A stretch of DNA of 64,000 nt from Prevotella communis (GCF_022024115.1 NZ_CP091792.1:1054001-1118000), one strand, 5' to 3'. Positions 18,127 to 27,548 are shown, counted from the stretch's first letter. The notes: generated from the letters alone by a model not told the origin. A program made the numbers and translations.

Positions 18127-19458
18127 ATGACATTTACAGTTTTGATTATCACACTTTTCGTCGTGGGCTACCTGTGTATTGCCCTCGAGAGTGTGTTCGA
18201 GATCAACAAAGCAGCTATCGCCTTGTTGATGTGTGTGGGGTGCTGGACATTGCTGATGGTTGGTGTGCAAGGATTCTTTCCTGACATGCCCGATGGTGTG
18301 AGCTATGTCACAGAGCGCATTCAGCATCATCTGGGCGATGCTAGCGAGACCCTCTTCTTCCTGATGGGCGCCATGACCATCGTAGAGATTGTGGACTCCA
18401 ATGGCGGTTTCAACTTCGTGCGCGATGCCATCAAGACGCGCTCAAAAAGAAAGCTGATGTGGCGCGTGGCCTTCATGACCTTCTTCCTGTCGGCCATCCT
18501 CGACAACCTCACCACCTCTATCGTGATGATTATGGTGCTGCGCAAACTGGTGCAGAGTCGCGAGGAGCGCCTGATCTATGCCGGCCTGATTATCATCTCG
18601 GCCAACTCGGGTGGTGCTTTCTCGCCGATTGGCGACGTGACCACCATCATGCTGTGGATCAAGGGCGTGATAACGACCCAGGGCGTGCTGACAGAAATCT
18701 TCATTCCTTCGCTGGTGTCGATGGTGATTCCTGCTGCCGTTCTGAGTCTCCAGTTGAAAGGCAAGTTTGACAAGGAGCAGAACCTGAAGTGCACGGAGAT
18801 AACGGCCTTTACTAAGAATCAGCGCAAGGTTATCTTCTGGTTGGGCGTAGGCGGACTGGTCTTCGTGCCTGTCTTCAAGACCATCACCCACCTGCCTCCG
18901 TTTATGGGTATCCTCCTGGTGCTCGGCCTGCTGTGGACGGTGACGGAAATCTTCCACCGTATGCAGGAGACGGGTGAGGACGACACCATGGCAAAACGCG
19001 TCAGCGACCTGCTGTCAAAGATAGACCTCTCTACTATCATGTTCTTCCTGGGCATCCTGATGGCTGTGGCCGTGCTCCAGGAAATCGGTGTGCTGAAGAC
19101 GATGGGTGAGGGACTGAACGAAGCCTTTGCAGGCAATTACTATCTGATTAACGGTATCATCGGTGTGCTGTCGTCTATCGTAGATAATGTACCGCTGGTA
19201 GCCGGTTGTATGGGTATGTATCCTGTATCAGATGTTGCAGGCGATGCGATGGCTGTTGACGGCGTGTTCTGGCAGCTGTTGGCCTACTGTGCCGGCGTAG
19301 GTGGCTCCATGCTGATTATCGGCAGTGCTGCTGGTGTTGTCGTGATGGGCCTCGAGAAGATTTCCTTTGGCTGGTACCTGAAGAAAATAACCTGGGTAGC
19401 TTTTGCCGGTTATTTGGCTGGTATAGGATGCTACTGGGTAGAGAAACTGTTCTTTTAG
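18127..19458 (+). CDS. nhaD: Sodium:proton antiporter NhaD
   Basis: Inner-membrane antiporter for sodium and pH homeostasis. The 443 residues contain about 11-12 hydrophobic helices. Conserved ion-transporter-superfamily segments include TLFFLMGAMTIVEIVDSNGGF, FFLSAILDNLTTSIVMIMVLRKL and SANSGGAFSPIGDVTTIMLW, and near the C terminus SSIVDNVPLVAGCMGMY and GVGGSMLIIGSAAGVVVM. It is a single-gene unit with a well-formed promoter, divergent from rhaBA, and ends in a 19-bp perfect hairpin. Confidence 0.95.
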   Translation: MTFTVLIITLFVVGYLCIALESVFEINKAAIALLMCVGCWTLLMVGVQGFFPDMPDGVSYVTERIQHHLGDASETLFFLMGAMTIVEIVDSNGGFNFVRDAIKTRSKRKLMWRVAFMTFFLSAILDNLTTSIVMIMVLRKLVQSREERLIYAGLIIISANSGGAFSPIGDVTTIMLWIKGVITTQGVLTEIFIPSLVSMVIPAAVLSLQLKGKFDKEQNLKCTEITAFTKNQRKVIFWLGVGGLVFVPVFKTITHLPPFMGILLVLGLLWTVTEIFHRMQETGEDDTMAKRVSDLLSKIDLSTIMFFLGILMAVAVLQEIGVLKTMGEGLNEAFAGNYYLINGIIGVLSSIVDNVPLVAGCMGMYPVSDVAGDAMAVDGVFWQLLAYCAGVGGSMLIIGSAAGVVVMGLEKISFGWYLKKITWVAFAGYLAGIGCYWVEKLFF

Positions 19459-19504
19459 GAGTTAAGGAGTTAAGACGTCAGTTTTGTCTTAACTCCTTAA
19501 CTCC
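19458..19504. terminator. Perfect 19-bp inverted repeat (TAACTCC words) ending nhaD and the AraC gene
   Basis: Arms 19458-19476 and 19486-19504 are exact complements built from the word TTAACTCC, with a nine-base loop. The left arm includes the last base of the nhaD stop codon. It acts as a convergent terminator and belongs to the TAACTC word family. Confidence 0.8.
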
Positions 19505-19514
19505 TTTAACTCCA

Positions 19515-20387
19515 TCATTGATTACGTAGTTCACTGGGCTTCCTACCAGTCTTGAGCTTAAACTTGGCAGAGAAATAGTCGGGCGACTCGAAATTGAGTT
19601 GGTAGGCTATTTCCTTGATGCTCATATCCGTCGTGGAAAGCAGCTCCTTGGCACGCTGCAGGCGCAGGTCCTGCTGATAGGTGGCAGGCGACAATCCCGT
19701 ATGTTCCTTGAACAACTTGCGGAAATTAGAGTAGCTGACACCCAGTTCCTCGGCCACCTCTTGAATGGTGAGCGAACTCTCCAGTGATTCGCGGATGCGC
19801 AGACGCGCCTTGTTGATCATGTCCACATGCGTCTGGTTGCGGCTCTTCAGTTCTATGTTGCGCTCCAGCGAATACATCATGCCAATCAGGTGGTTCACGA
19901 TGCCGGCCATCAGCTGCTGCGAGTAGGCCGCCTCTTCCTGCGCCGTCTTGTAAGCCTGTTTGTAGAGGCTCACCACCGCATCCGAGAAGCCCACGTGATA
20001 GACAGGCTTGGTGGGTGACAGGAAACCAGCCCTGACGCGTGCGTCCATGTTTTCGCCCTTGAAACCAATCCAGTATTTCTTCCAGCCCTTCGGACCTACG
20101 GGGTGATAGCTGTGCCACTCGCCAGGGAAAAGCAGGAAGAAGTCGCCCTCCTTCAGGTGCACCTCAGGTACGGTGCGACTGTGGAAGATACCTTCACCTT
20201 CGATGATATAAAGCAACTGATATTCAGACAGGACTCGTCCTTTCTCCAGTTCAAAATAGTAGCCGTCAGCATGACCTCTAGTAGGATAAGGGTCGTTGGG
20301 CCCTATCTCTTCATAGCCAATTGTCGTTGCTGTGAGTCCCCACAGGGCATCACGGTCGCTGGCCAGCATATATTTACTTATCTGCAT
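19515..20387 (-). CDS. AraC-family transcriptional regulator
   Basis: The 290 residues comprise an N-terminal cupin-type ligand-binding domain (LLYIIEGEGIFHSRTVP, GDFFLLFPGEWHSYHP) and a C-terminal double helix-turn-helix (about 190-290: LTIQEVAEELGVSYSNFRKLFK..., MSIKEIAYQLNFESPDYFSAKFK). It starts 20 bases after the stop of the sensor-kinase gene upstream, with no promoter visible between, so it is probably the last gene of the kinase operon. Its position near rhaBA makes it a candidate rhamnose regulator (Bacteroides RhaR is of this family), but co-transcription with the kinases argues for a different signal. The assignment is left open. Confidence 0.9.
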   Translation of the reverse strand: MQISKYMLASDRDALWGLTATTIGYEEIGPNDPYPTRGHADGYYFELEKGRVLSEYQLLYIIEGEGIFHSRTVPEVHLKEGDFFLLFPGEWHSYHPVGPKGWKKYWIGFKGENMDARVRAGFLSPTKPVYHVGFSDAVVSLYKQAYKTAQEEAAYSQQLMAGIVNHLIGMMYSLERNIELKSRNQTHVDMINKARLRIRESLESSLTIQEVAEELGVSYSNFRKLFKEHTGLSPATYQQDLRLQRAKELLSTTDMSIKEIAYQLNFESPDYFSAKFKLKTGRKPSELRNQ

Positions 20388-20407
20388 TGTTTTGTAGAAG
20401 ATTATAT

Positions 20408-23131
20408 TTAGTCTTTATTGAGTTCACAGGGAATCCACAGCCAGAAGGTAGAGCCTTTGCCCTCGCCCTCGCTGAACACGCCAATCTTTCCGTTGCACCG
20501 TTCGGCAATGGTCTTGCAGATACTCAGTCCCAGACCCGTGCCCTGTACGAAGTCGTTCAGTTTGACGAAACGCTCAAAGACGCTGGCCTGCTTGTCCTTC
20601 GGGATGCCTGCACCAGTATCTTCGCAGTAGATATAGAGTCCTTCGTCCTGCTTGCGGTACCCCACCTTGATATGTCCCTCGCGGGTATATTTCACCGCAT
20701 TGGTCACGAAGTTGGTAATCACCTGTTGCACGCGTCCCTTGTCCAGTGTGGTGTTGAGCGTGGGGTAGGGGTTCTCCTTGAGGAACTCCACGCCGGGCTC
20801 CTGCACACGCTGTGCCAGTGTCTGACAGATATCGTCGAACACCTGCGAGAAGTCCACGTCAGTAGGCGCGATAGCCAGTGTCTGTCCTGTGCCAGATGCT
20901 TCCAGAATATCGTTGATAAGTCGGAGCAGCATGTCGCAGTTGTTGCGTATGATGCGGATAAACTCCTGACGGTCTGCCGGCTCGTCGATAATCTGGAGCA
21001 GGTCACTGAAACCTACGATGGCATTTAGCGGCGTACGTATCTCGTGGGTCATATTGGCCAGGAACGCACTCTTCATGGTGCCCGATGCCTCTGCCCTGGT
21101 ACGCTCCTTCTTCAGTTGCTCCTGCACCGTCATCAGGTCGTTCACATTCTTCAGCACACCGAAATAGCCCGTGCACTCGCCGTCGTCCTCAATAATGGGC
21201 ATACCACTGATGGCATACCACTGTGGTCCGTTGTCGATGGGTGTCGACAGGAAATGGTGGGTGTTGTTAAACGGCTGCCTCGACTCCATCAGTGCCTTGA
21301 GGTTGCTTGCGGCAGCAGCCCGCTCGTCCTCAAACATTGAGTTCAGGTAGTCCTCAAACGACTCCTTGAATTCATACGACGACAGCGACCTTGAGAAGAT
21401 AATCTCCATCGTCTTGAAACTGATGGACCATACAAACATGTTACCATTCTTCAGCAGGTAGTTCAGCTCGTGCTCATAGCGGCTCACCCGCTTGCTGATC
21501 TGTTTCAGCTTCTTCTCGTGCTTGCGCTGCTCCAGGTCCATCTCACGCTCTGCGGTGACGTCGCGCGAGGTGACGATATAATACAGCAGGTGGTCCTGGT
21601 CATCGAAGGTAGGACGTATTCTGAAGTCCAGGTATTTGTCGATGCCAATCTCAGGGTAGTACATGCGCTGGCACACGTGGAACGAGTGCTTGCTAGTGCG
21701 GTCGAAGTCGGTCTGCAGCAGGGGCGCGTCAAACATGCAGGTCTTCCTGAAGTATGCCTCACTCTCCTCGGTGAATACACAGAGCTCGCGCATGCTGTCG
21801 TTGAAGTCGATGAGCTTGCCGCTGGCATCATAGAACGACATCGCGATAGCATTCGAGTGGAATATCCTGCTGTATCTGTTGGCCAGCTCCTTATTGGCGC
21901 TGTCCTGCTCCACCTCGAGCGTGATATCCTTCACGATATTGATGATATGCGTCAGTTGGTCGCCCTCCATCTCAGCAATAGAGTTGCCATGCAACTGACG
22001 TCCGTTCCATTTGAAGTCCAGGTCGAACGGCTGTTTGGCATTCTTCAGCAGGTGACCATAGACCGAACGGGCATGTTCTACGTCGGATGGGGCTATCTGG
22101 TCGAAGAACTCCTCCACGTCCATGCCTTCCTCAGGCACCAGGTTGCCATAGACATTACTAATCTGTCCGGTAGCCTGGTTATGCTCAATGACGTAGAAAC
22201 GGCCCATGCTCAGAGCCTGCGCCATGATATTTCCAAGGTCTCGTGTTTTCTCCGCCTTTTTCCTGATCTGACGTCTGAGCAAGTGACTGAGAATCATGAA
22301 GACGATAATCAGCATCACCACCAGGCCGATGATGAAGAACACGTATCTGGGCGTGTTGTGGTGGATGCGCTCCGGGTGGAACCACTTGTCAGTGATCACC
22401 TCCAGCTCGCCTTCCTGCATCATGCGGGCAAACTCCTCGTCGATGTCGTTGATCAGTTCCTCGTCCGTACTCGTGAAGTGCAGTTCACCGGTGGGGATGT
22501 CCACGTCGCAGGTCCTCACATTGTCGAGCGCCATCTCCTGAATCTCCTGCCGCAGGGGCATGCTGCCCCATAGGTAGTACTTGATCTCGCCGTTCGACAG
22601 TGCCACCAGGGCATCGTGGGGATTCTCGTATCTGACATGATACGGACGGAACTCCTGCTGGTTCAGGTATACGGCCGCATAGTCGTTGTTCTTGACCACG
22701 ATGGTGTCCCCGCTGGTCAACTGCTTCAGCGAGCGCAGTGGCGGGGTGTCATCGCGATAGGCCACCTCAATCTTATAGAACGTCATGAAGTTCTGCGTCT
22801 GTACATACGGTGGCTTGTCATAGACCACGTCCAGGGCGTGAATCATGTCGGCCTGTCCGTTTTCAAAAGCCTCGATCGCCTTGGTCCAGTCGCGCATCTC
22901 GAAGCGGTGGGGTATCTCCAGCTTGTTGAGGATGGCATCCATCACCTCCACGCAGTAGCCCGTGGGCGTGCCATTCTTGTTGAGCTCGTAGGGCGGGAAA
23001 CTCCAGTCGCACACCATCACCAGCGGGTCGGCCTCCGTATACGGACGTCCGTGCCTGCCTTGCGGTGCTGCTGTCATGGCGGTGAGCGCTGACAGTGCCA
23101 GGATCAGTGTGATGATGTGTCTCTTGATCAT
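20408..23131 (-). CDS. Sensor histidine kinase with periplasmic binding-protein domain (BvgS-like)
   Basis: The 907-residue protein has a signal sequence, one periplasmic SBP_bac_3-type Venus-flytrap domain (about 35-255: MVCDWSFPPYELNKNGTPTGY, GQADMIHALDVVYDKPPYVQT), a membrane helix (YVFFIIGLVVMLIIVFMIL), PAS domains with PAC-like ends, and a kinase core: H box FLANMTHEIRTPLNAIVGFS with His696, N box QVITNFVTNAVKYTREG, G boxes EDTGAGIPKD and GTGLGLSICKTIA. It has no receiver or HPt domain. The ATG follows the upstream kinase stop after a single base (TGATATG), so translation is coupled. Amino acids or similar small solutes are the likely ligands. Confidence 0.93.
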   Translation of the reverse strand: MIKRHIITLILALSALTAMTAAPQGRHGRPYTEADPLVMVCDWSFPPYELNKNGTPTGYCVEVMDAILNKLEIPHRFEMRDWTKAIEAFENGQADMIHALDVVYDKPPYVQTQNFMTFYKIEVAYRDDTPPLRSLKQLTSGDTIVVKNNDYAAVYLNQQEFRPYHVRYENPHDALVALSNGEIKYYLWGSMPLRQEIQEMALDNVRTCDVDIPTGELHFTSTDEELINDIDEEFARMMQEGELEVITDKWFHPERIHHNTPRYVFFIIGLVVMLIIVFMILSHLLRRQIRKKAEKTRDLGNIMAQALSMGRFYVIEHNQATGQISNVYGNLVPEEGMDVEEFFDQIAPSDVEHARSVYGHLLKNAKQPFDLDFKWNGRQLHGNSIAEMEGDQLTHIINIVKDITLEVEQDSANKELANRYSRIFHSNAIAMSFYDASGKLIDFNDSMRELCVFTEESEAYFRKTCMFDAPLLQTDFDRTSKHSFHVCQRMYYPEIGIDKYLDFRIRPTFDDQDHLLYYIVTSRDVTAEREMDLEQRKHEKKLKQISKRVSRYEHELNYLLKNGNMFVWSISFKTMEIIFSRSLSSYEFKESFEDYLNSMFEDERAAAASNLKALMESRQPFNNTHHFLSTPIDNGPQWYAISGMPIIEDDGECTGYFGVLKNVNDLMTVQEQLKKERTRAEASGTMKSAFLANMTHEIRTPLNAIVGFSDLLQIIDEPADRQEFIRIIRNNCDMLLRLINDILEASGTGQTLAIAPTDVDFSQVFDDICQTLAQRVQEPGVEFLKENPYPTLNTTLDKGRVQQVITNFVTNAVKYTREGHIKVGYRKQDEGLYIYCEDTGAGIPKDKQASVFERFVKLNDFVQGTGLGLSICKTIAERCNGKIGVFSEGEGKGSTFWLWIPCELNKD

Positions 23132-23132
23132 A

Positions 23133-25952
23133 TCAGATATTCTTCCGTTCTATTTCCTTGGCCTTACAGGGAATGGCAAACCATACGGTGGTGCCCTTGC
23201 CCTCGGCCGACTTGATTTTGATGCTGCCGTTCATGAGCCTGGTCAGCTCGTGACAGATGCTGAGGCCCAGTCCGGTGCCATTGTTGGCCCCTGTAGAGAA
23301 ACGCTCAAAGATATGGTCGGTCAGCTCGGGCTCGATGCCGCCGCCCGTATCCTCCACAGCCACGATCAGCTGGTCGCCCGTGTAGTCATAGTGCACGCGG
23401 ATGGAGCCCTTCTCCGTAAACTGCTTCGCGTTCTTGATCAGTTGCTCCAGGATAACCCCGATGTTCTGCACGTCGATGTCGAGCACCATGTGACTGTAGT
23501 GGTTCTCCACTATGAAATTAACGCCCTCCTTCGTGTGATTATTGCCCCAGAAGGTGTTGCACATGCTGTCAAACGCCAAGGCGAAGTCCGTGGGCTTTGT
23601 CTTTATCTCGATCATGCCCGCGTCAATTCTCGACAGGAACAGGATATTGTTGATCAGTGCCAGCAGCGTGGCGGCGTTGTTCTTGATCTCTTCTACGAAG
23701 AGAACCTCGTCCTCGGGCGAGTGGGGCATCTGGAAGAACTCCGCGAAACCCACGATAGAGTTGAGCGGCGTGCGTATCTCGTAGTTCATATTGTGCAGGA
23801 ACGCGTTCTTGATGGTCTCCACCTCCTGCGCCTTCACCGTTTCCTTCTCCAGCAGCACCTCCGTGTTCTTCTGTTCGCTCACGTCACGACAGATACCGAA
23901 GTATTCCTTGCCCTGGCTGAATGTCGATGGTATCAGCAGCAGTTGGATATAGAGCGGCTGACCGTCAGGATTCTTCAGCGTGGTCTTCAGCGTGACGTCG
24001 ATATGCGTGGCCTTGTGGCTGTCCATATCCATCAGCATCTGCATGGCCTGCATCCTGTATTCCTCTTCCAGCAGGTGGATGGCATGTGTCTGGGTCAGTT
24101 GCTGCTGCACGTCGCTGATGGTGCTGTAGATAGACATGATATGCGTGTCGGGCTGGTAGATGACGAAGCGCATGCCGCCCACCTTCAGTGCATAGTTGAT
24201 GTTGTCGATATAGCGGCTCACCTCCTTGTTGGCCTGGGTCAACTGCTGCAGGCCCTCCAGCCTCTGGTGGTGGTAGTTGGATATATCGGTCACGTCGCGT
24301 CCTGTGCCGTATCCGCCTTGCAGCACCTTGCCGCTATCGTCGTAGAGGGGCTGCAACTTCAGTTCATAGGAGATGGCCTTCTGCACACCTCTGCCAAAGG
24401 GTACCTTCAGTCTGATGTTGGCGTAGAAAGGCTCCTGCTTGTCCTGCGGCAGGTCCTCTTCCTTCAGTCCGTAGAGGTCGCATATATGGATGTCCTTGCT
24501 CAGGATGTCCTCACGCCTGCAGCCGAAAGTATGGCAGGCCTTGTCGTTCAGGTCCACGATAAAGCCGTTCTTGTCGAAATACACCATGTCGATCATCACC
24601 GAGTCAAAGATGGCCTGATAGCGTATCAGCGTGTCCTTCACCCTGTTCTGTCGCTGGCGGTCCTCACTGATGTCATTGCGTGTGCCGATGATGACGGTAG
24701 GCTTGCCGTTGCGGTCGCGATGCAGCACAGAGAGCGAGATGGCATAGTCGTGTATGTCGCTGCTGTTCACGTCTGATGGCGCCTGCATCGTCAGTTCGGC
24801 GTTCTCCACCTCCTGACTGGTGATGCGGTTCAGTGCCTGCATCATCTGCTCCAGGTCCTGCGACGTGTAGTTGCTGAAGAACTGCAGCAGGGTGTATTCG
24901 TGCTTGTTGTTGCCGTTCTTGTCGAGCCAGGTCACGGTCTGCCGCCTGATGTCGTAGATCCATATCCTCACGTTACTGGCTTTCAGCGTCAGTGCCAGTC
25001 GGGTGTTCTCCCTGCGGATGTCGCGTGTGGCGCGTCTGGCTCGTATGGTGTAGAACAGGTAGATGCCCAGTATGCCTGCGAGGAAGAGTACCAGGAGGTT
25101 GGCCACCATCCATATCCACGAGGGGATGCCGGTGTCCTTCCGCTCAGGATAGAACCATTTGTTCTGCAACTCCTGCAGCCTGTCCTGCGCGCGCAGCACG
25201 GCATAGGTGCTGTCCATCAGCGCCAGCAGTTGCGGGTTGTTGGCCATGAACCTGTATTCGCTGTGGGGCATGTCTATGGGCTTTATCTCCAGGTTGTCGG
25301 AATGGAATTGGTTGAGCTGCCATTTCAGCGACATCGTGTTCCATACGATGATGCCCTCGCCCTCGGTGCTCACCTGCAGCATGGCCTCTTTCATGTCGTT
25401 ATAGGGGATGGCGTTCTTTTCCCAGCCCTTTTCCTGCATCAGGTGGTGACTGTAACTGCCTTTGTGCACGATGACGCGGTTTCTTGCCAGGTCGTTGAGC
25501 GTCTTGATGGGCTGCTGTTCACCTTTTGCATAGACCACGCTGTGGGTGGCCAGGTTCAGCGCGATGCCGCCGTACTGGCCGTATTTGTCATGGTAGGGTG
25601 CCTTCAGGCCTATCATCACGTCGGCCTTGCCGCTTTTCAGGTCATTCAGTACTTTGCGGAAGTCTTTGAGCTTGATTTCATAGGGCATGCCCAGCTCCTC
25701 GAAAATCATCCTCATCAGGTCCACACGGTAGCCGGTGGGCTTGCCGTCTTCCAGGAAGGAGTAGGGCCATACGTCCCAGGTGTCTTCATAGACCACCGGG
25801 TCGTCAGCAGTGAAGTGGAGGGCATCTTCTGTCTGGTCCTGCGCATAACCTTGCGTCAGTCCACACAACAAAACAACCAGCAAGGCGATAAGACCTCGCT
25901 TCCATACGCAACAGTCGCTCCCCCTATGGGGATTATGCAGTGGATTGATCAT
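23133..25952 (-). CDS. Sensor kinase-like protein with Tyr at the phospho-acceptor site
   Basis: The 939-residue protein has the same layout as its downstream neighbour: signal sequence, SBP_bac_3 domain (WPYSFLEDGKPTGYRVDLMR, GKADVMIGLKAPYHDKYGQY), membrane helix (MVANLLVLFLAGILGIYLF), two or three PAS domains, dimerisation helix and HATPase. The ATP-binding boxes are intact (EQLIKNAKQFTEKG, EDTGGGIEPE, GTGLGLSICHEL). The H box reads FLHNMNYEIRTPLNSIV: codon TAC (complement of 23781-23783) gives Tyr724 where the autophosphorylated His belongs. It cannot phosphorylate itself at that position in the usual way. It may work on the intact kinase encoded next to it. It is the first gene of the three-gene operon. 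Confidence 0.92.
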   Translation of the reverse strand: MINPLHNPHRGSDCCVWKRGLIALLVVLLCGLTQGYAQDQTEDALHFTADDPVVYEDTWDVWPYSFLEDGKPTGYRVDLMRMIFEELGMPYEIKLKDFRKVLNDLKSGKADVMIGLKAPYHDKYGQYGGIALNLATHSVVYAKGEQQPIKTLNDLARNRVIVHKGSYSHHLMQEKGWEKNAIPYNDMKEAMLQVSTEGEGIIVWNTMSLKWQLNQFHSDNLEIKPIDMPHSEYRFMANNPQLLALMDSTYAVLRAQDRLQELQNKWFYPERKDTGIPSWIWMVANLLVLFLAGILGIYLFYTIRARRATRDIRRENTRLALTLKASNVRIWIYDIRRQTVTWLDKNGNNKHEYTLLQFFSNYTSQDLEQMMQALNRITSQEVENAELTMQAPSDVNSSDIHDYAISLSVLHRDRNGKPTVIIGTRNDISEDRQRQNRVKDTLIRYQAIFDSVMIDMVYFDKNGFIVDLNDKACHTFGCRREDILSKDIHICDLYGLKEEDLPQDKQEPFYANIRLKVPFGRGVQKAISYELKLQPLYDDSGKVLQGGYGTGRDVTDISNYHHQRLEGLQQLTQANKEVSRYIDNINYALKVGGMRFVIYQPDTHIMSIYSTISDVQQQLTQTHAIHLLEEEYRMQAMQMLMDMDSHKATHIDVTLKTTLKNPDGQPLYIQLLLIPSTFSQGKEYFGICRDVSEQKNTEVLLEKETVKAQEVETIKNAFLHNMNYEIRTPLNSIVGFAEFFQMPHSPEDEVLFVEEIKNNAATLLALINNILFLSRIDAGMIEIKTKPTDFALAFDSMCNTFWGNNHTKEGVNFIVENHYSHMVLDIDVQNIGVILEQLIKNAKQFTEKGSIRVHYDYTGDQLIVAVEDTGGGIEPELTDHIFERFSTGANNGTGLGLSICHELTRLMNGSIKIKSAEGKGTTVWFAIPCKAKEIERKNI

Positions 25953-25972
25953 CTTAGGTTGTTTTGACTGTG

Positions 25973-25980
25973 CAAATTTA
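25973..25980 (-). promoter_or_regulatory. -7 element of the sensor-kinase operon
   Basis: TAAATTTG on the minus strand, 20 bases before the ATG. Confidence 0.55.
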
Positions 25981-26032
25981 AATAAAATCTGCGAAATAAC
26001 AAAACTTTATCTTGTTTTTCCTGATTATTTCT

Positions 26033-26040
26033 TACCTTTG
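26033..26040 (+). promoter_or_regulatory. -7 element of metY
   Basis: TACCTTTG, 29 bases before the ATG. The leader is too short for a SAM riboswitch. Confidence 0.7.
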
Positions 26041-26069
26041 CACGCAAAAATGTTCTAAAACGTAATAAA

Positions 26070-27353
26070 ATGAAACAGAAAATGAAGCAATCGACCCTTT
26101 GCGTGCAGGCTGGATGGGAACCTAAGAACGGTGAGTCGCGCGTACTACCTATTTATCAGAGTACTACGTTCAAGTATGACAACACGGAAGAGATGGCCGA
26201 CCTCTTCGACCTGAAGAAAGAGGGCTATTTCTATACCCGTCTGCAGAATCCTACCAATGATGCGGTGGCTCGCAAGATTGCTGCCCTCGAGGGTGGAGTA
26301 GGGGCTATGCTTACCAGTAGCGGTCAGGCTGCTAATTTCTATGCCATCTTCAATATCTGTGAGGCTGGCGATCATTTTGTGACTTCCAACGAGATCTATG
26401 GCGGCACCTACAACCTCTTTGGCGTGACGCTCAAGAAACTGGGTATCGAGTGCACGTTCGTGAATCCCGAGGCTTCTGAGGAGGAGATCAGTGCTGCCTT
26501 CCGTCCCAATACCAAGGCGCTGTTTGGCGAGACCATCTCTAACCCTGGCTGTAAGGTTCTGGATATCGAGAAGTTCGCTCGCATTGCCCACCAGCATGGT
26601 GTGCCCCTGATTGTCGATAATACCTTCCCCACGCCTATCAACTGCCGTCCCTTTGAGTGGGGCGCCGACATCGTGACCCATTCTACCACCAAATATATGG
26701 ACGGCCATGCCACGCAGGTAGGCGGCTGCATCGTGGACAGCGGTAACTTCGACTGGGATGCCCATGCCGAGAAATTCCCTGGTCTCTGCACCCCCGACGA
26801 GTCTTATCATGGACTTACCTATACCAAGAAATTCGGTAAGATGGCTTATATGACCAAGCTTACGGCTCAGCTGATGCGCGACCTGGGCAGTATTCCGTCG
26901 CCTCATAATGCCTTCCTGCTCAACCTCGGACTGGAGACGCTGCATCTGCGCATGCCCCGTCATTGTGAGAATGCCCAGAAGATTGCCGAGTTCTTGCAGG
27001 CCGACGAGCGCGTGGCTTGGGTGCACTATAGCGGACTGCCCTCTGACGAGAGTCATGCCCTGGCACAGAAGTATCTGCCCAACGGCTCTTGCGGTGTGAT
27101 TGCCTTTGGCCTGAAGGGAACACGCGAAACGGCCGTGAAGTTCATGGATTCTCTGGAGCTGATCTGTATCGTGACCCATGTGGCCGATGCCCGTACCTGT
27201 GTGCTGCATCCTGCCAGCCACACCCACCGTCAGCTCTCTGATGAGCAGTTGCGCGAGGCAGGCGTAGCTCCCGACCTGATTCGTCTTTCCGTAGGTATCG
27301 AGGATGTCGATGACCTCCTGGCTGATATCCGTCAGGCACTCGACAAGATTTAA
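26070..27353 (+). CDS. metY: O-acetylhomoserine sulfhydrylase
   Basis: PLP enzyme of the Cys/Met metabolism family that makes homocysteine from O-acetylhomoserine and sulfide. The 427 residues are family length; visible motifs are VLPIYQSTTFKYDNTEEMADLF, YFYTRLQNPTNDAVARKIAALEGG, LTSSGQAANFYAIF, the cofactor Lys208 in HSTTKYMDGHATQVGG and the C-terminal HPASHTHRQLSDEQL. The ATG at 26070 gives MKQKMKQSTLC; the Met at codon 5 is an alternative start. It is a single-gene unit; a repeat-rich, gene-free stretch follows. Confidence 0.95.
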   Translation: MKQKMKQSTLCVQAGWEPKNGESRVLPIYQSTTFKYDNTEEMADLFDLKKEGYFYTRLQNPTNDAVARKIAALEGGVGAMLTSSGQAANFYAIFNICEAGDHFVTSNEIYGGTYNLFGVTLKKLGIECTFVNPEASEEEISAAFRPNTKALFGETISNPGCKVLDIEKFARIAHQHGVPLIVDNTFPTPINCRPFEWGADIVTHSTTKYMDGHATQVGGCIVDSGNFDWDAHAEKFPGLCTPDESYHGLTYTKKFGKMAYMTKLTAQLMRDLGSIPSPHNAFLLNLGLETLHLRMPRHCENAQKIAEFLQADERVAWVHYSGLPSDESHALAQKYLPNGSCGVIAFGLKGTRETAVKFMDSLELICIVTHVADARTCVLHPASHTHRQLSDEQLREAGVAPDLIRLSVGIEDVDDLLADIRQALDKI

Positions 27354-27390
27354 TCTGAATAAAGTAAATAAATCCTGTTGTTTGAGCGTT

Positions 27391-27449
27391 ACGTCGTTTC
27401 TCCGCGGGCGATACGTCGTTTCTCTCATCGCAACTCGTCGTTTCTCTTA
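27391..27449 (-). repeat. Tandem GAGAAACGACG leader repeat, copy 1
   Basis: Three units of about 20 bases containing CGTCGTTTCTC on the plus strand. Bases 27413-27449 are identical over 37 bases to 61264-61300 in the leader of the HU-like gene. Here no gene follows in the direction of transcription: the minus-strand transcript would run into the end of metY. Confidence 0.85.
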
Positions 27450-27548
27450 ACGACAATGCCAAGTGAAGTGCAAGGTGAATGCAGAGCCGGGCTCGCTCGA
27501 GCTTTGCTGAGCCGCAGCCTTCACTCGCGATGCATCTCAAATGTATTG

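Noticed and set aside
20387..24776. Long plus-strand frames opposite the two sensor kinases
   Set aside because: Antisense shadows caused by G/C-rich third positions; the kinase reading is unambiguous.
26041..26069. SAM riboswitch before metY
   Set aside because: The leader from the TACCTTTG box to the ATG is about 25 bases, too short for an aptamer.
26145..27428. 427-residue minus-strand frame opposite metY
   Set aside because: It mirrors the codon structure of metY, whose protein has every expected motif; it has no promoter and no recognisable domain.
27391..27449. CRISPR-like array
   Set aside because: Only three diverged units with almost no spacer; a tandem leader repeat, not CRISPR.
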